From Labrenzia sp. PHM005 (lineage in GTDB: Bacteria; Pseudomonadota; Alphaproteobacteria; Rhizobiales; Stappiaceae), in contig NZ_CP041191.1 in NCBI RefSeq assembly GCF_006517275.1, forward strand, positions 5,513,001 through 5,577,000: 64,000 bases of DNA, read 5' to 3'. The notes beneath the pieces are model-generated. The model did not search any database and was not told the origin of the DNA. It saw nothing but the letters and a program-made list of their open reading frames with translations. Positions 34,675 through 43,649 of the stretch are shown here, one piece after another; positions within the stretch are counted from its first letter, which is position 1; each line of letters opens with the position of its first letter. Both the position numbers and the translations under genes were made by a program.

Positions 34675-36234
34675 ATGAAAAAACTGATAGCCGCGGCGCT
34701 TGCCTCGGCCTTCCTTGCGTTGGCGCCACAGGCGCAGGCGCAAACTCCACCCAATGTCCTGGTCGTCGGGCAAATCGCGGAACCAAAATCTCTGGACCCG
34801 CATGCGGTGACCGCGGTCAATGATTTCCGTATTCTGGTCAATCTTTATGACGGCTTGGTTCGCTACAAGGACGGAAGGCTTGAAGTTGAACCATCGCTTG
34901 CCGAAAGCTGGACGATTTCCGATGACGGCAAAACCTACACCTTCAAACTTCGCGAAGGCGTGACGTTCCACGACGGCTCCCCGTTCAATGCAGAGGCGGT
35001 CAAGTTCAACTTTGATCGCATGCTTGATGAAGAGCATCCCTACCATGAGACAGGACCGTTCCCGCTGTCGTTCTTCTTTTCCGCTGTCGAAAATGTTTCG
35101 GCAGATGACGACACTACGGTCACATTCAATCTGAATGCACCTTATGCGCCTTTCCTGTCCAACCTCGCTTATCCGACAGGGCTGATCGTTTCACCGGAAG
35201 CAGTGAAAAAGTACGGCAAGGACTTTGGCCGGAATCCTTCCGGAACCGGCGCCTATTCCTTCGGTGAATGGGAAGCCAATGCCAAGGTGGTAGCGGTCAA
35301 GAACCCAAATTACTGGGACGGTGCGCCCGAGCTGGAGGCTGTCATCTATCGCCCGATCACTGGCGCCAACACCCGCATCGCGGAAATGCTGTCAGGTGGT
35401 CTCGATGTAATGGTCGAAGTTCCGCCAGACAGCCTGCAGCAGTTCAAGTCTGATGCGAGCTTCTCCGTGCTGGAGCAGGCAGGCCCTCACGTCTGGTTCC
35501 TGATCCTGAATGCCAAGGAAGCCCCGTTTGACAACAAGGCAGCCCGTCAGGCCGCAAACTACGCTATCAACAAGACGGCGCTGGTCGACAACATCCTGCA
35601 GGGCACTGCAGACGTCGCTGCTGGACCAACACCGCCGGCATTCGCTTGGGCGTACAATGAGGATCTAGAGCCATATCCGTACGACCCTGAAAAGGCTAAG
35701 GCGCTCTTGAAAGAAGCCGGCTACAATGGCGAGGAAATCACCTTCTACGTGACCGAAGGCGGCTCTGGCATGCTCGATCCGGTTGCCATGGGCACGGCCA
35801 TCCAGGCCGACCTTCAGGCCGTTGGCATGAACGTCAAGATCGAAACATATGAGTGGAACACCTTCCTCGGCAAGGTGAATCCGGGTCTTGAAGGCAAGGC
35901 TGCAATGGCGGAAATGGCTTGGATGACAAACGATCCGGATACACTGCCCTTCCTGGCGTTGCGCACCGAAGCTTTTCCTGACAAGGGTGGTTTCAACTCC
36001 GGTTACTATTCCAATGCCAAGGTGGATGAACTGCTTGAAAAAGCCCGCCAGGTGACGGATCAGGCTGAACGCGCTGCTCTCTACAAGGAGATGCAGGAGA
36101 TTGTTCAGGAAGATGCACCCTGGGTCTTCGTCGCCAACTGGAAGCAGAACGCAGTGACCAAGGCTTCTGTCGAAGACTTTAAGCTGCAGCCGTCCTTCTT
36201 CCTGATGCTTCAGGACGTCAAGAAACCACAATAA
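34675..36234 (+). CDS. Dpp/Opp-type ABC transporter substrate-binding protein (family 5)
   Basis: Periplasmic protein of about 519 residues. It has a Sec signal peptide (MKKLIAAALASAFLAL, cut after AQA near residue 22) and SBP family 5 signatures (EPKSLDPHAVTAVND, LYDGLVRYKDG, LAESWTISDDGKTYTFKLR). ATG at 34675 is preferred over ATG at 34669 because the GAGGGG site then lies eight bases upstream. It binds a peptide, opine or other amide ligand for the downstream permeases. A strong hairpin follows the gene, typical of abundant binding-protein messages. Confidence 0.92.
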   Translation: MKKLIAAALASAFLALAPQAQAQTPPNVLVVGQIAEPKSLDPHAVTAVNDFRILVNLYDGLVRYKDGRLEVEPSLAESWTISDDGKTYTFKLREGVTFHDGSPFNAEAVKFNFDRMLDEEHPYHETGPFPLSFFFSAVENVSADDDTTVTFNLNAPYAPFLSNLAYPTGLIVSPEAVKKYGKDFGRNPSGTGAYSFGEWEANAKVVAVKNPNYWDGAPELEAVIYRPITGANTRIAEMLSGGLDVMVEVPPDSLQQFKSDASFSVLEQAGPHVWFLILNAKEAPFDNKAARQAANYAINKTALVDNILQGTADVAAGPTPPAFAWAYNEDLEPYPYDPEKAKALLKEAGYNGEEITFYVTEGGSGMLDPVAMGTAIQADLQAVGMNVKIETYEWNTFLGKVNPGLEGKAAMAEMAWMTNDPDTLPFLALRTEAFPDKGGFNSGYYSNAKVDELLEKARQVTDQAERAALYKEMQEIVQEDAPWVFVANWKQNAVTKASVEDFKLQPSFFLMLQDVKKPQ

Positions 36235-36246
36235 GACTGTGATTTC

Positions 36247-36278
36247 TGTCCCGGCACACCTTCAGGTCTGCCGGGACA
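36247..36278 (+). terminator. hairpin after the binding-protein gene
   Basis: A perfect 10-bp stem TGTCCCGGCA / TGCCGGGACA with a 12-base loop, starting 13 bp after the stop codon. No T-tract follows, and the permease start lies 41 bp downstream. It probably stabilises the upstream message and lowers read-through rather than ending the operon. Confidence 0.6.
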
Positions 36279-36318
36279 CGTGTCTTTGCCCAGCTCGGGC
36301 TCAAGAGGGGGAAATGCC

Positions 36319-37263
36319 TTGGGCGCTTACATTGCCAAACGCCTTCTGTCGGCCATTCCAGTCCTATTCGGTCTGACGATCATCGTCTTTCTGATCATGG
36401 CCATGATCCCGGGCGACCCGGCGACCGCCATTCTAGGGTCCTATGCAACACCGGAGAACGTTGCCAAACTCAACAAGGATCTCGGATTGGATAAGACCCT
36501 TCTGGAGCAATATGTCATCTGGATTGGCAATCTTATCCAAGGCGACCTCGGCCGGTCATATACGCTCAACCGCCCGGTTCTTGACGAAGTTCTGGAGCGA
36601 TTTTCCGCAACGCTCATTCTGGCAGGAACCGCGCTGGTCCTGTGTTCCGTGTTCGGACTTTTGGCCGGTATCATTTCTGCCATGAGACAGTTCGGCTGGA
36701 CCGACAAGATCATCACGCTCCTCGTCCTGATCGGCATATCAACACCATCGTTTTGGCTCGGACTTCTCTTGATCCTCATTTTTGCTGTGAACCTCAAACT
36801 GTTTCCAGCGTCCGGTATGTACGCCATTTATGGCGGCGGGGACTTGCCGGACCTGCTCCATCATCTCGCCTTGCCTGCCCTGACATTGTCGGTTGTTGCG
36901 ACCGGGGTCATCGCCAGGCTGACCAGGACGGCCATGCTGGAGGTGCTGCGACAGGATTATGTCCGAACCGCGCGTGCCAAGGGTCTGTCGGAAAACAAGG
37001 TGATTTACAAACATGCTTTCAAGGCTGCACTGGTCAGCGTCATACCGGTGATCGGCATTCAGGCCGGGTTCGTCATAGGCGGTGCCGTTTACATCGAAAC
37101 CGTGTTCCAGTGGCCGGGGATCGGCTCAATGTTGGTCAAGGCCATCTCAACCCGTGACCTGCTGCTTGTGCAGGGGGGGGTGCTCGTCGTCGCGGCGGCC
37201 TATGTGTTTTTCAATCTGCTGGCCGATGTCATTCAGACGATTATTGACCCGAGGTTGCGCTGA
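36319..37263 (+). CDS. Dpp/Opp-type ABC transporter permease (DppB-like)
   Basis: Membrane protein of 314 residues with six membrane spans, the family N-terminus (GAYIAKRLLSAIPVLFGLT) and the EAA-type loop (YVRTARAKGLSENKVIYKHA). A TTG at 36319 is chosen as start: GAGGGGGA lies seven bases upstream and the protein then begins exactly like other DppB proteins. A GTG at 36280 falls just after the hairpin and adds non-conserved residues. Its stop overlaps the start of the next gene by one base. Confidence 0.88.
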   Translation: MGAYIAKRLLSAIPVLFGLTIIVFLIMAMIPGDPATAILGSYATPENVAKLNKDLGLDKTLLEQYVIWIGNLIQGDLGRSYTLNRPVLDEVLERFSATLILAGTALVLCSVFGLLAGIISAMRQFGWTDKIITLLVLIGISTPSFWLGLLLILIFAVNLKLFPASGMYAIYGGGDLPDLLHHLALPALTLSVVATGVIARLTRTAMLEVLRQDYVRTARAKGLSENKVIYKHAFKAALVSVIPVIGIQAGFVIGGAVYIETVFQWPGIGSMLVKAISTRDLLLVQGGVLVVAAAYVFFNLLADVIQTIIDPRLR

Positions 37264-39200
37264 TGGCGGACACTGCAGTGAGCACGGCGGCGAAGTCTTC
37301 GGCGAAAGCTGCAAGACCCGGTACTTTCTCGCTTCTGTTGAACAACACACTGGCGACTTGTGGATTGGTAATCCTGATCGCAGTTTTTCTGATTGCGCTG
37401 GCAGCTCCTTTGCTGCCTTTGGTCAACCCGGATGTTACGGCTCCGGCGAACCGCTTGCTTCCGATTTTCAGTGACGGGCATTTGCTTGGCACGGATCACC
37501 TGGGCCGGGATCTTTTGTCACGTCTGATCTGGGGCACTCGGGTTTCTCTTGCCGTTGGCTTGTCCGCGACGATCATCGCGGCGTTTTTTGGGTCTCTTCT
37601 GGGGCTGGTGGCTGGTTACGCTGGAGGCCGGGTCGATGCCATGATCATGCGCGGGATCGATATGGTGATGGCCTTTCCATATATTCTGCTGGCCCTCGCG
37701 ATTGTCGCGGTTCTTGGACCTGGTCTTCTCAATGCGCTTTACGCCATTGCCCTCGTCAATATCCCTTTCTTTGCCAGGAACATCCGCGGAATCACGCTGG
37801 GGTTATCCCGTAGGGAGTTTGTCGACGCGGCACGGCTTTCCGGCAAATCGCCTGCTCAGATCCTGTTCATCGAAATCCTGCCGAATGTTCTGCCGGTGAT
37901 CGTGATCACCATGTCGACAACGGTGGGCTGGATGATCTTGGAAACGGCAGGCTTGTCCTTCCTTGGCCTGGGAGCACAGCCGCCGCAGGCGGATCTCGGC
38001 TCGATGCTGGGCGAAGGCCGCAAGATCCTGTTCACCGCCCCGCATGTTTCCATTGTGCCTGGTGTTATGATTTTCATCCTTGTCATGAGCATCAACCTGT
38101 TCGGCGATGGTGTTCGCGATGTTCTGGACCCTCGCCTGCGTTCCGGGTCGTTGACGCGCCCGATGGCACGGACTGCGGTCAGTCGGGATGGAACTCCCAT
38201 CCCGGCACCGTCTGTTAATGGCGGTGTCCTGGAAGTGCGGGACATGCGCACCGAATTTCAGATTGGAGGATCGGTTTACAAGGCAGTCGGCGGTGTCGAC
38301 CTTAACCTCAAGGCTGGCGAATGCCTGGGGCTCGTCGGGGAATCTGGGTCCGGAAAATCGGTGACCGCCATGTCCATCATGGGGCTGGTTCCCACGCCGC
38401 CCGGACGCATTGCAGGCGGAGCCGCCTTTCTTGAAGGAGAGGATTTGTTTGCCGCGTCCGACTCCCGGATCCGCGCACTGCGGGGCGGGTCGGTGGCTTA
38501 TGTCTTCCAAGACCCCCTCTCGACCTTGCATCCCCTGTTCACGATCGGAGATCAACTCAAGGAGGCGATCGGAACCCATCAACCCCTTTCCACCGCCCAA
38601 ATCCGGGACAAGGCGATCGAACTCATGTCGCTGGTACGTATCCCCAACCCGGTGGAACGCTTGTCTGCCTATCCCCACGAACTGTCGGGAGGGATGCGGC
38701 AGCGCGTGTGTATCGCCATGGCACTGGCCAATGACGCCAAGCTTCTAATCGCCGACGAGCCCACCACAGCTCTTGATGTGACGGTCCAGTCGCAGATCCT
38801 GACGCTGATGAACCAGCTGCGGCGGGAGCGCAACGCGGCGATCCTGTTCATCACCCATGATTTTGGGGTGGTGTCAGCCCTGTGTGACCGGGTCGCGGTC
38901 ATGTATGCGGGTCGGATTGTTGAAACGGGTAAGGCAGACGATGTTCTATCCAATCCACAGCATCCTTATACTGCAAAGCTGATCGAATGCGTTCCGGTGC
39001 TCGGTGAGCCCGGGCGACGGCTTGATGCCATTGACGGCCGGCCGCCGGTCGTCAACAAGCTGCCTGCAGGATGTGCTTTTGCAGACCGGTGCTCGCAGGT
39101 CAGATCCGAGTGCAGAACAGGCGATATCGACCTGGCAGCAACGTCTGAGGACCACAGCGTTCGGTGTCTTTATCCTCTCACACCTGGAGCAATGGCATGA
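37263..39200 (+). CDS. fused ABC transporter permease (DppC-like) and ATPase (DppD-like)
   Basis: A 645-residue protein that joins two usually separate subunits. Residues 1-300 are a DppC permease with the GTDHLGRDLLSRLIWG motif and six membrane spans. Residues 320-640 are a DppD ATPase with Walker A GESGSGKS, LSGGMRQRVCIAMAL, Walker B LLIADEPTTALD and the C-terminal oligopeptide-transporter domain (GCAFADRC). A linker of about 20 residues connects them. Such fusions are known in alphaproteobacterial Dpp systems. The second ATPase is separate downstream. Confidence 0.9.
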   Translation: MADTAVSTAAKSSAKAARPGTFSLLLNNTLATCGLVILIAVFLIALAAPLLPLVNPDVTAPANRLLPIFSDGHLLGTDHLGRDLLSRLIWGTRVSLAVGLSATIIAAFFGSLLGLVAGYAGGRVDAMIMRGIDMVMAFPYILLALAIVAVLGPGLLNALYAIALVNIPFFARNIRGITLGLSRREFVDAARLSGKSPAQILFIEILPNVLPVIVITMSTTVGWMILETAGLSFLGLGAQPPQADLGSMLGEGRKILFTAPHVSIVPGVMIFILVMSINLFGDGVRDVLDPRLRSGSLTRPMARTAVSRDGTPIPAPSVNGGVLEVRDMRTEFQIGGSVYKAVGGVDLNLKAGECLGLVGESGSGKSVTAMSIMGLVPTPPGRIAGGAAFLEGEDLFAASDSRIRALRGGSVAYVFQDPLSTLHPLFTIGDQLKEAIGTHQPLSTAQIRDKAIELMSLVRIPNPVERLSAYPHELSGGMRQRVCIAMALANDAKLLIADEPTTALDVTVQSQILTLMNQLRRERNAAILFITHDFGVVSALCDRVAVMYAGRIVETGKADDVLSNPQHPYTAKLIECVPVLGEPGRRLDAIDGRPPVVNKLPAGCAFADRCSQVRSECRTGDIDLAATSEDHSVRCLYPLTPGAMA

Positions 39201-40207
39201 CACGATCTGCAATGAAGAACTTGCAAGGCAGTGAGCTTTTGTCGATTGCCGATGTTGAGCGAGTTTTTGGCGGCAATCGGAAATTGTTCGGGGGACGGAC
39301 TCCGGCTGTTCACGCCGTTCAGGGTCTCAGTCTGGATGTACGGCAAGGCGAGACGCTTGGTGTTGTAGGGGAATCCGGTTGCGGCAAGTCCACCCTGGCC
39401 CGACTAGTCGTCGGGCTTGATCTGCCGACGGCCGGTCGGATCACTTTTGGTGGTGAGGATTTGGCGGAGCTGGCGAAAACAGATCGTACGGCTCTGGCAC
39501 GCAAGATACAGTACGTCTTCCAGGACCCGGTCGCCTCATTGAACCCCCGCAAGACGATCAGAACCATTCTGGAGGCGCCGCTCAAACATCTGACGGATCT
39601 CGATGCTACGGGTCGCCAGACGCGGCTGGCCGAATTGCTGGAGGCCGTCAATCTGGCGCCTGAATTTCTGGATCGGTATCCGCATGAGTTTTCGGGTGGA
39701 CAAGCGCAACGTATAGGAATCGCGCGCGCCCTGGCCGCGGGACCGGAGCTTGTTGTGCTGGATGAACCAGTATCTGCGCTCGACGTCTCTGTACAGGCGC
39801 AGGTTCTGAACCTGCTGGATGATTTGAAGGATCGCTTTGGTCTGACCTACGTTTTCATCAGTCATGACCTATCGGTGGTCGAGAGTGTCAGCGATCGGGT
39901 TGCCGTGATGTATTTCGGGCGGCTTGTCGAACTTGGCGCGGCCACTGATGTCTTTACGGAAACTTTGCATCCCTATACGGACCTTTTGATGCGATCCGCG
40001 CCAGCGCCGGGTCGGCATGAATTGATGTCGGAAGATGCGGACGCGGAGTTACCCGATCCTTACAAGCCACCGCCCGGATGCGCCTTTGCAGCCCGGTGTG
40101 GGCGAAAGACGGATGTATGCCTAGCGTCCAGACCTGCACGGACCGAAGCGTCGGGGCAGGGAATTGGACATGTTGCAGCTTGCTATCATCCGCTGACACG
40201 GGCATAG
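39197..40207 (+). CDS. Dpp/Opp-type ABC transporter ATPase (DppF-like)
   Basis: Protein of 336 residues with Walker A GESGCGKST, FQDPVASLNPRKT, FSGGQAQRIGIARAL, Walker B LVVLDEPVSALD, H-loop FISHDLS and the C-terminal GCAFAARC motif. ATG at 39197 overlaps the fusion-gene stop (ATGA) and has GGAG nine bases upstream. It pairs with the ATPase half of the fused protein. A GntR regulator follows 32 bp later. Confidence 0.92.
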   Translation: MTRSAMKNLQGSELLSIADVERVFGGNRKLFGGRTPAVHAVQGLSLDVRQGETLGVVGESGCGKSTLARLVVGLDLPTAGRITFGGEDLAELAKTDRTALARKIQYVFQDPVASLNPRKTIRTILEAPLKHLTDLDATGRQTRLAELLEAVNLAPEFLDRYPHEFSGGQAQRIGIARALAAGPELVVLDEPVSALDVSVQAQVLNLLDDLKDRFGLTYVFISHDLSVVESVSDRVAVMYFGRLVELGAATDVFTETLHPYTDLLMRSAPAPGRHELMSEDADAELPDPYKPPPGCAFAARCGRKTDVCLASRPARTEASGQGIGHVAACYHPLTRA

Positions 40208-40239
40208 GCTTAGAGAACAGGCAAAAAGTTCATCCGGCT

Positions 40240-41031
40240 ATGAAAAACCTCGACCTGGTGTCTGAAACCAAACCACGAAAGCGGCAGCGCCGCCCCGACA
40301 TGGTGGCGCAACAGATCCGCGAACGGATTGTCGAAGCCGGGTTGCAACCGGGCGACAGAATTCCCGCTGACTGGTTGTTGCCAGAGGCCGTGAAAGTGTC
40401 CCGTGGAACATTGCGGGAAGCTTTGAAAGTCCTGGAGTTTCAGGGGCTCATTTCAACGAGAAGCGGACCGGGCGGAGGCGTCTTCGTATCGGCTGTCGAA
40501 CCGGGAGAGGCGATCGGCCTTTTGGACAATTTGTTCCTGTTCAATCCGCCATCCATCTCCGACATCTATACATTGCGCAAGCAGCTGGAGCCGGAATTGG
40601 CCGCCTCCGTTGCAGGCAATCTGACAGACGAGGCTTTTCAAGCGCTTCAAGGTTGTATCCGGCTTTATGAAGACGAACCCAAAACAGCCGAAGAAGAATA
40701 TGCGCAGCGGCTCGCGGAATTGGACTTTCATGAGGAACTGACCCGTCATTGCGGCAATCCGATTCTGGCTTTCACCTGCCGCTTTCTGCTCAGCTTGTTG
40801 CGTGACATGACCGTATGCCGGTCAATCTACAAAGAGCCCAATCCGGCCTTGCGCGAAACCGGGCTGCATTACCAGGTGCGTTTGCTTCGAGCGATTAAAG
40901 CTGGCGATGGCGAACTCTGCCGCATGATTATGCGCGGACACATGATGGAAGCGGAAAAGTACATGCTTGAGCGCGCAGCCATGCGGTCACCAGGCCGATC
41001 CGGGTTGGTCGATGAGGAGCCAGGCGGATGA
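40240..41031 (+). CDS. GntR-family regulator, FadR subfamily
   Basis: Protein of 263 residues. The N-terminal winged helix (about residues 18-85) has MVAQQIRERIVEAGLQPGDRIP and VSRGTLREALKVLEFQGLI. The C-terminal FCD domain is all helical (about 100-245) with metal-site-like residues in LDFHEELTRHCGNP and HYQVRLLRAI. The start at 40240 has only a weak ribosome-binding site. It lies inside the transporter-amidase operon and probably represses it, possibly through the 18-bp palindrome at 34629-34646 (inference). Confidence 0.88.
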   Translation: MKNLDLVSETKPRKRQRRPDMVAQQIRERIVEAGLQPGDRIPADWLLPEAVKVSRGTLREALKVLEFQGLISTRSGPGGGVFVSAVEPGEAIGLLDNLFLFNPPSISDIYTLRKQLEPELAASVAGNLTDEAFQALQGCIRLYEDEPKTAEEEYAQRLAELDFHEELTRHCGNPILAFTCRFLLSLLRDMTVCRSIYKEPNPALRETGLHYQVRLLRAIKAGDGELCRMIMRGHMMEAEKYMLERAAMRSPGRSGLVDEEPGG

Positions 41032-41978
41032 GTCCGCAGGGCCTTGCGGCTCACACCATTCATCGATGCCACACACATCTCGGCTGGGACCGGTCGATTG
41101 AGCCGGTTCAATTTGCCAAATCCGGCGAGCGATTGCTGGTCGAGTGCAAGGATGCTGCCGGAGGACACTTTACCGACAAAAGCACGCTCGACGACATCGC
41201 GACACTGCGCCCAGAATGTGCCAATCCGGTTACAGGACCGGTATTTGTAGAGGGGGCAGATCCAGGCGACGCCCTGGTTGTGCATATCGAGGCGTTTGTG
41301 CCCAGCGGATTTGGCTGGACCGCGATCCTGCCAGGTTTCGGTCTCTTGGCAGATCAATTCCCGAACCCCGCCCTGAAACTGTGGCAATATGAAACCAGCG
41401 CGCTCCAACCGGCTGTTTATTCGGATCTGGCCCAAGTGCCCCTGAAGCCGTTTGTTGGAACAATCGGTGTTGCTCCTCAAGACCCCGGGCCCCATTCGAT
41501 CATTCCGCCGCGCAGGGTTGGCGGCAATATGGACATTCGCGATCTATCAGCCGGTGCAACGCTTTATCTGCCGGTCGAAGTTCCTGGGGCATTGCTTTCC
41601 ATAGGCGATACGCACGCTGCGCAAGGGGATGGTGAAGTTTGTGGTACGGCGATTGAAAGTGCGATGGATGTTGTCGTCTCACTGGAGGTTCTCAAGGGCG
41701 GTGCTCCGCCATTTCCACGCTTCACCGTGCCCGGTCCTGTCACCAATTATCTGGACAAACACGGCTACGAAGTCACAACCGGCATCGGTCCGGATCTCGG
41801 CAGTGCGGCGCGGGACAGCGTTAGCGGCATGATCGAGCACCTGACCCGAATTACGTCGATGTCGGCTGACGACGCTTACATGCTTTGTTCCGTCTGTGGT
41901 GACTTGAGGATTTCCGAAATTGTCGACGCTCCCAACTGGGTCGTTTCGTTCTACTTTCCCCGGATCGTGTTGGGCTGA
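41028..41978 (+). CDS. acetamidase/formamidase family amidohydrolase
   Basis: Protein of 316 residues of the FmdA/AmdA family: TGPVFVEGADPGDALVVHI, GPHSIIPPRRVGGNMDIRDLSAG-type core (motifs IIPPRRVGGNMD), GDTHAAQGDGEVCGTAIE and a C-terminal SVCGDLRISEIVD. It hydrolyses small amides to the acid and ammonia. Its ATG overlaps the GntR stop (ATGA). With the ABC transporter and the two M20 hydrolases it suggests an amide or ureide nitrogen-scavenging locus. Confidence 0.9.
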   Translation: MSPQGLAAHTIHRCHTHLGWDRSIEPVQFAKSGERLLVECKDAAGGHFTDKSTLDDIATLRPECANPVTGPVFVEGADPGDALVVHIEAFVPSGFGWTAILPGFGLLADQFPNPALKLWQYETSALQPAVYSDLAQVPLKPFVGTIGVAPQDPGPHSIIPPRRVGGNMDIRDLSAGATLYLPVEVPGALLSIGDTHAAQGDGEVCGTAIESAMDVVVSLEVLKGGAPPFPRFTVPGPVTNYLDKHGYEVTTGIGPDLGSAARDSVSGMIEHLTRITSMSADDAYMLCSVCGDLRISEIVDAPNWVVSFYFPRIVLG

Positions 41979-42139
41979 ACCGCCTAATGGATTTGCATCA
42001 AAGCGTCTATTGCCCAGATTGCCCGCGGCGCTGTTGCCCGTCGCATTCGAACAGCAGTAGTAAATGAACGTCATGAGCATAAAAGAGACGCTGACGACAG
42101 ACAATGTTTGCCCACCTTTATTCAAAAGGAACCTAACCA

Positions 42140-43321
42140 TTGGCGATAGATCTCAACCAGTTAGTCCAACTACGCCATTGGCTGCATGCCCATCCCGAAG
42201 TGTCACGCGAAGAGGTTGAAACGGCAAAGCACTTGCGTGCATTTCTGGCTGAACACGCTGCACCAGATGAATTTGTCGACTTGGATGGGGCCGGTTTTGC
42301 AGCCGTCTACAATGGTACAGCTTCCGGAAAAACGGTCATGATACGTGCGGAGCTGGATGCCCTGCCAATCCATGAGGTCAACACCGACATCAGCTATCGT
42401 TCTCAGTATGATGGGGTCGGCCACAAATGCGGTCATGATGGACATATGACCATTTTGGCAGGTCTTGCCCAGACGCTTGCCGAGCGGCCTTTTATGGGGC
42501 GCGTCGTTCTGTTGTTTCAACCGGACGAAGAAACTGGAACGGGCGCACGAAATTGCTGCCTGCATCAGAATTTCAAACAGATCAAGCCCGACTTTGCATT
42601 CGCTTTGCATAACTTGCCGGGATTTTCAAAGGGCTCGGTGATTTGCAAGACAGAAACGTTTGCCTCTGCAGTTAAATATATGGCCTTGACGTTTACCGGC
42701 AAGGAAGCGCACAGCGCGCAGCCGGAAACCGGCGCCAGCCCTTCCTTTGCCATGGCTGAATTGACACTGAAGGCGCGGGAGATCCAGACGAAATACGATA
42801 CGCCGGCGGCCTATGCGCTCATCGTCCCGGTGTACACCGAAATGGGTGTTCAGGCGTCCGGTGTTTGCCCGGGATATGGCGAAGTGCATGTCACCTTGCG
42901 AGCCGCACAAAGTGCTGTCGTTGAAAGCATGTGGGATGACCTGTCGGCCTTTGCACGGACTTTGGCTGATGACTATGGCCTGGATTTTAACTTTGAAACC
43001 AGGGAGGAATTTGCTGCCAACGCCAACAGCCAGCTGGCATTCGATATGATCAAGGCAGCATCGGTGCAAGCGGGGTCAGAGTTTGTATTGATCGACATGC
43101 CGTTTCGCTGGGGGGAAGACTTCGGGGAAATCACCAATCGCTTCGAAGGCGGTATGTTTGGTTTGGGAGCAGGCGAAGCCCTGCCCGACCTGCACAACCC
43201 GGACTATGATTTTCCGGATGATCTTTTGATGCCCGGCATAACCATGTTTTCCAACCTGATTCAGCTCGCCTTGTCCGGCGAAGAGCTTAACAGAGTGGAA
43301 AGCCCGGAAGATCGCACTTAG
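42140..43321 (+). CDS. M20-family amidohydrolase (hippurate hydrolase/aminoacylase type)
   Basis: Protein of 393 residues with M20D signatures: LHAHPEVSREE, MIRAELDALPI, GHKCGHDGHMTI (metal Cys and His), FQPDEETGTGA (catalytic Glu pair) and LHNLPGF. TTG at 42140 is used as start since AAGGA lies nine bases upstream and the conserved RHWLHAHPE follows at the normal distance. It cleaves N-acyl amino acids. It is 161 bp after the acetamidase and is probably the last gene of the amide locus. Confidence 0.88.
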   Translation: MAIDLNQLVQLRHWLHAHPEVSREEVETAKHLRAFLAEHAAPDEFVDLDGAGFAAVYNGTASGKTVMIRAELDALPIHEVNTDISYRSQYDGVGHKCGHDGHMTILAGLAQTLAERPFMGRVVLLFQPDEETGTGARNCCLHQNFKQIKPDFAFALHNLPGFSKGSVICKTETFASAVKYMALTFTGKEAHSAQPETGASPSFAMAELTLKAREIQTKYDTPAAYALIVPVYTEMGVQASGVCPGYGEVHVTLRAAQSAVVESMWDDLSAFARTLADDYGLDFNFETREEFAANANSQLAFDMIKAASVQAGSEFVLIDMPFRWGEDFGEITNRFEGGMFGLGAGEALPDLHNPDYDFPDDLLMPGITMFSNLIQLALSGEELNRVESPEDRT

Positions 43322-43649
43322 CTGTATGCGTGCCAGCTAACCGGAAATTCGATTTTGTCCATGATTTCAACGGCGTTGTAAACATTTGAGCTGACATTGA
43401 GAGACACCTTTTATAATGAACCCAAACCCGTCGGCTTCCTCCCCGCCGTGCGGTAGATGGTCAGTCTCGTCCTTATATCGGTCACTCAGTTGATTTCATT
43501 TTCATTTGAAAGACTACTTTCAAACAGGGTGCAGCAAATTGCGGGGACTGGCGGCACAGGGGCCTTCACGGCGCTGCTAGCGAATGGTGGTTCGAGTTAA
43601 GGCACCCCGGACAAGACCCGCTTCAAATTCGTCACTTCCAACCGGATTG
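43322..43649. other. gene-free stretch with a small inverted repeat
   Basis: 328 bp between two convergent genes with no credible open frame. It holds the hairpin-forming TTTGAAAG-ACTA-CTTTCAAA at 43505-43524 (8-bp arms, four-base loop). The hairpin could act as a bidirectional terminator element, although it lacks a T-run. Nothing else is recognised. Confidence 0.55.

Noticed and set aside
37803..38678. Minus-strand open frame (291 codons) opposite the fused permease-ATPase
   Set aside because: Antisense to conserved ABC motifs and without its own features.
42064..42150. Short possible leader peptide (about 28 codons) before the M20 amidohydrolase
   Set aside because: No ribosome-binding site and no attenuator-like structure; it overlaps the chosen TTG start.
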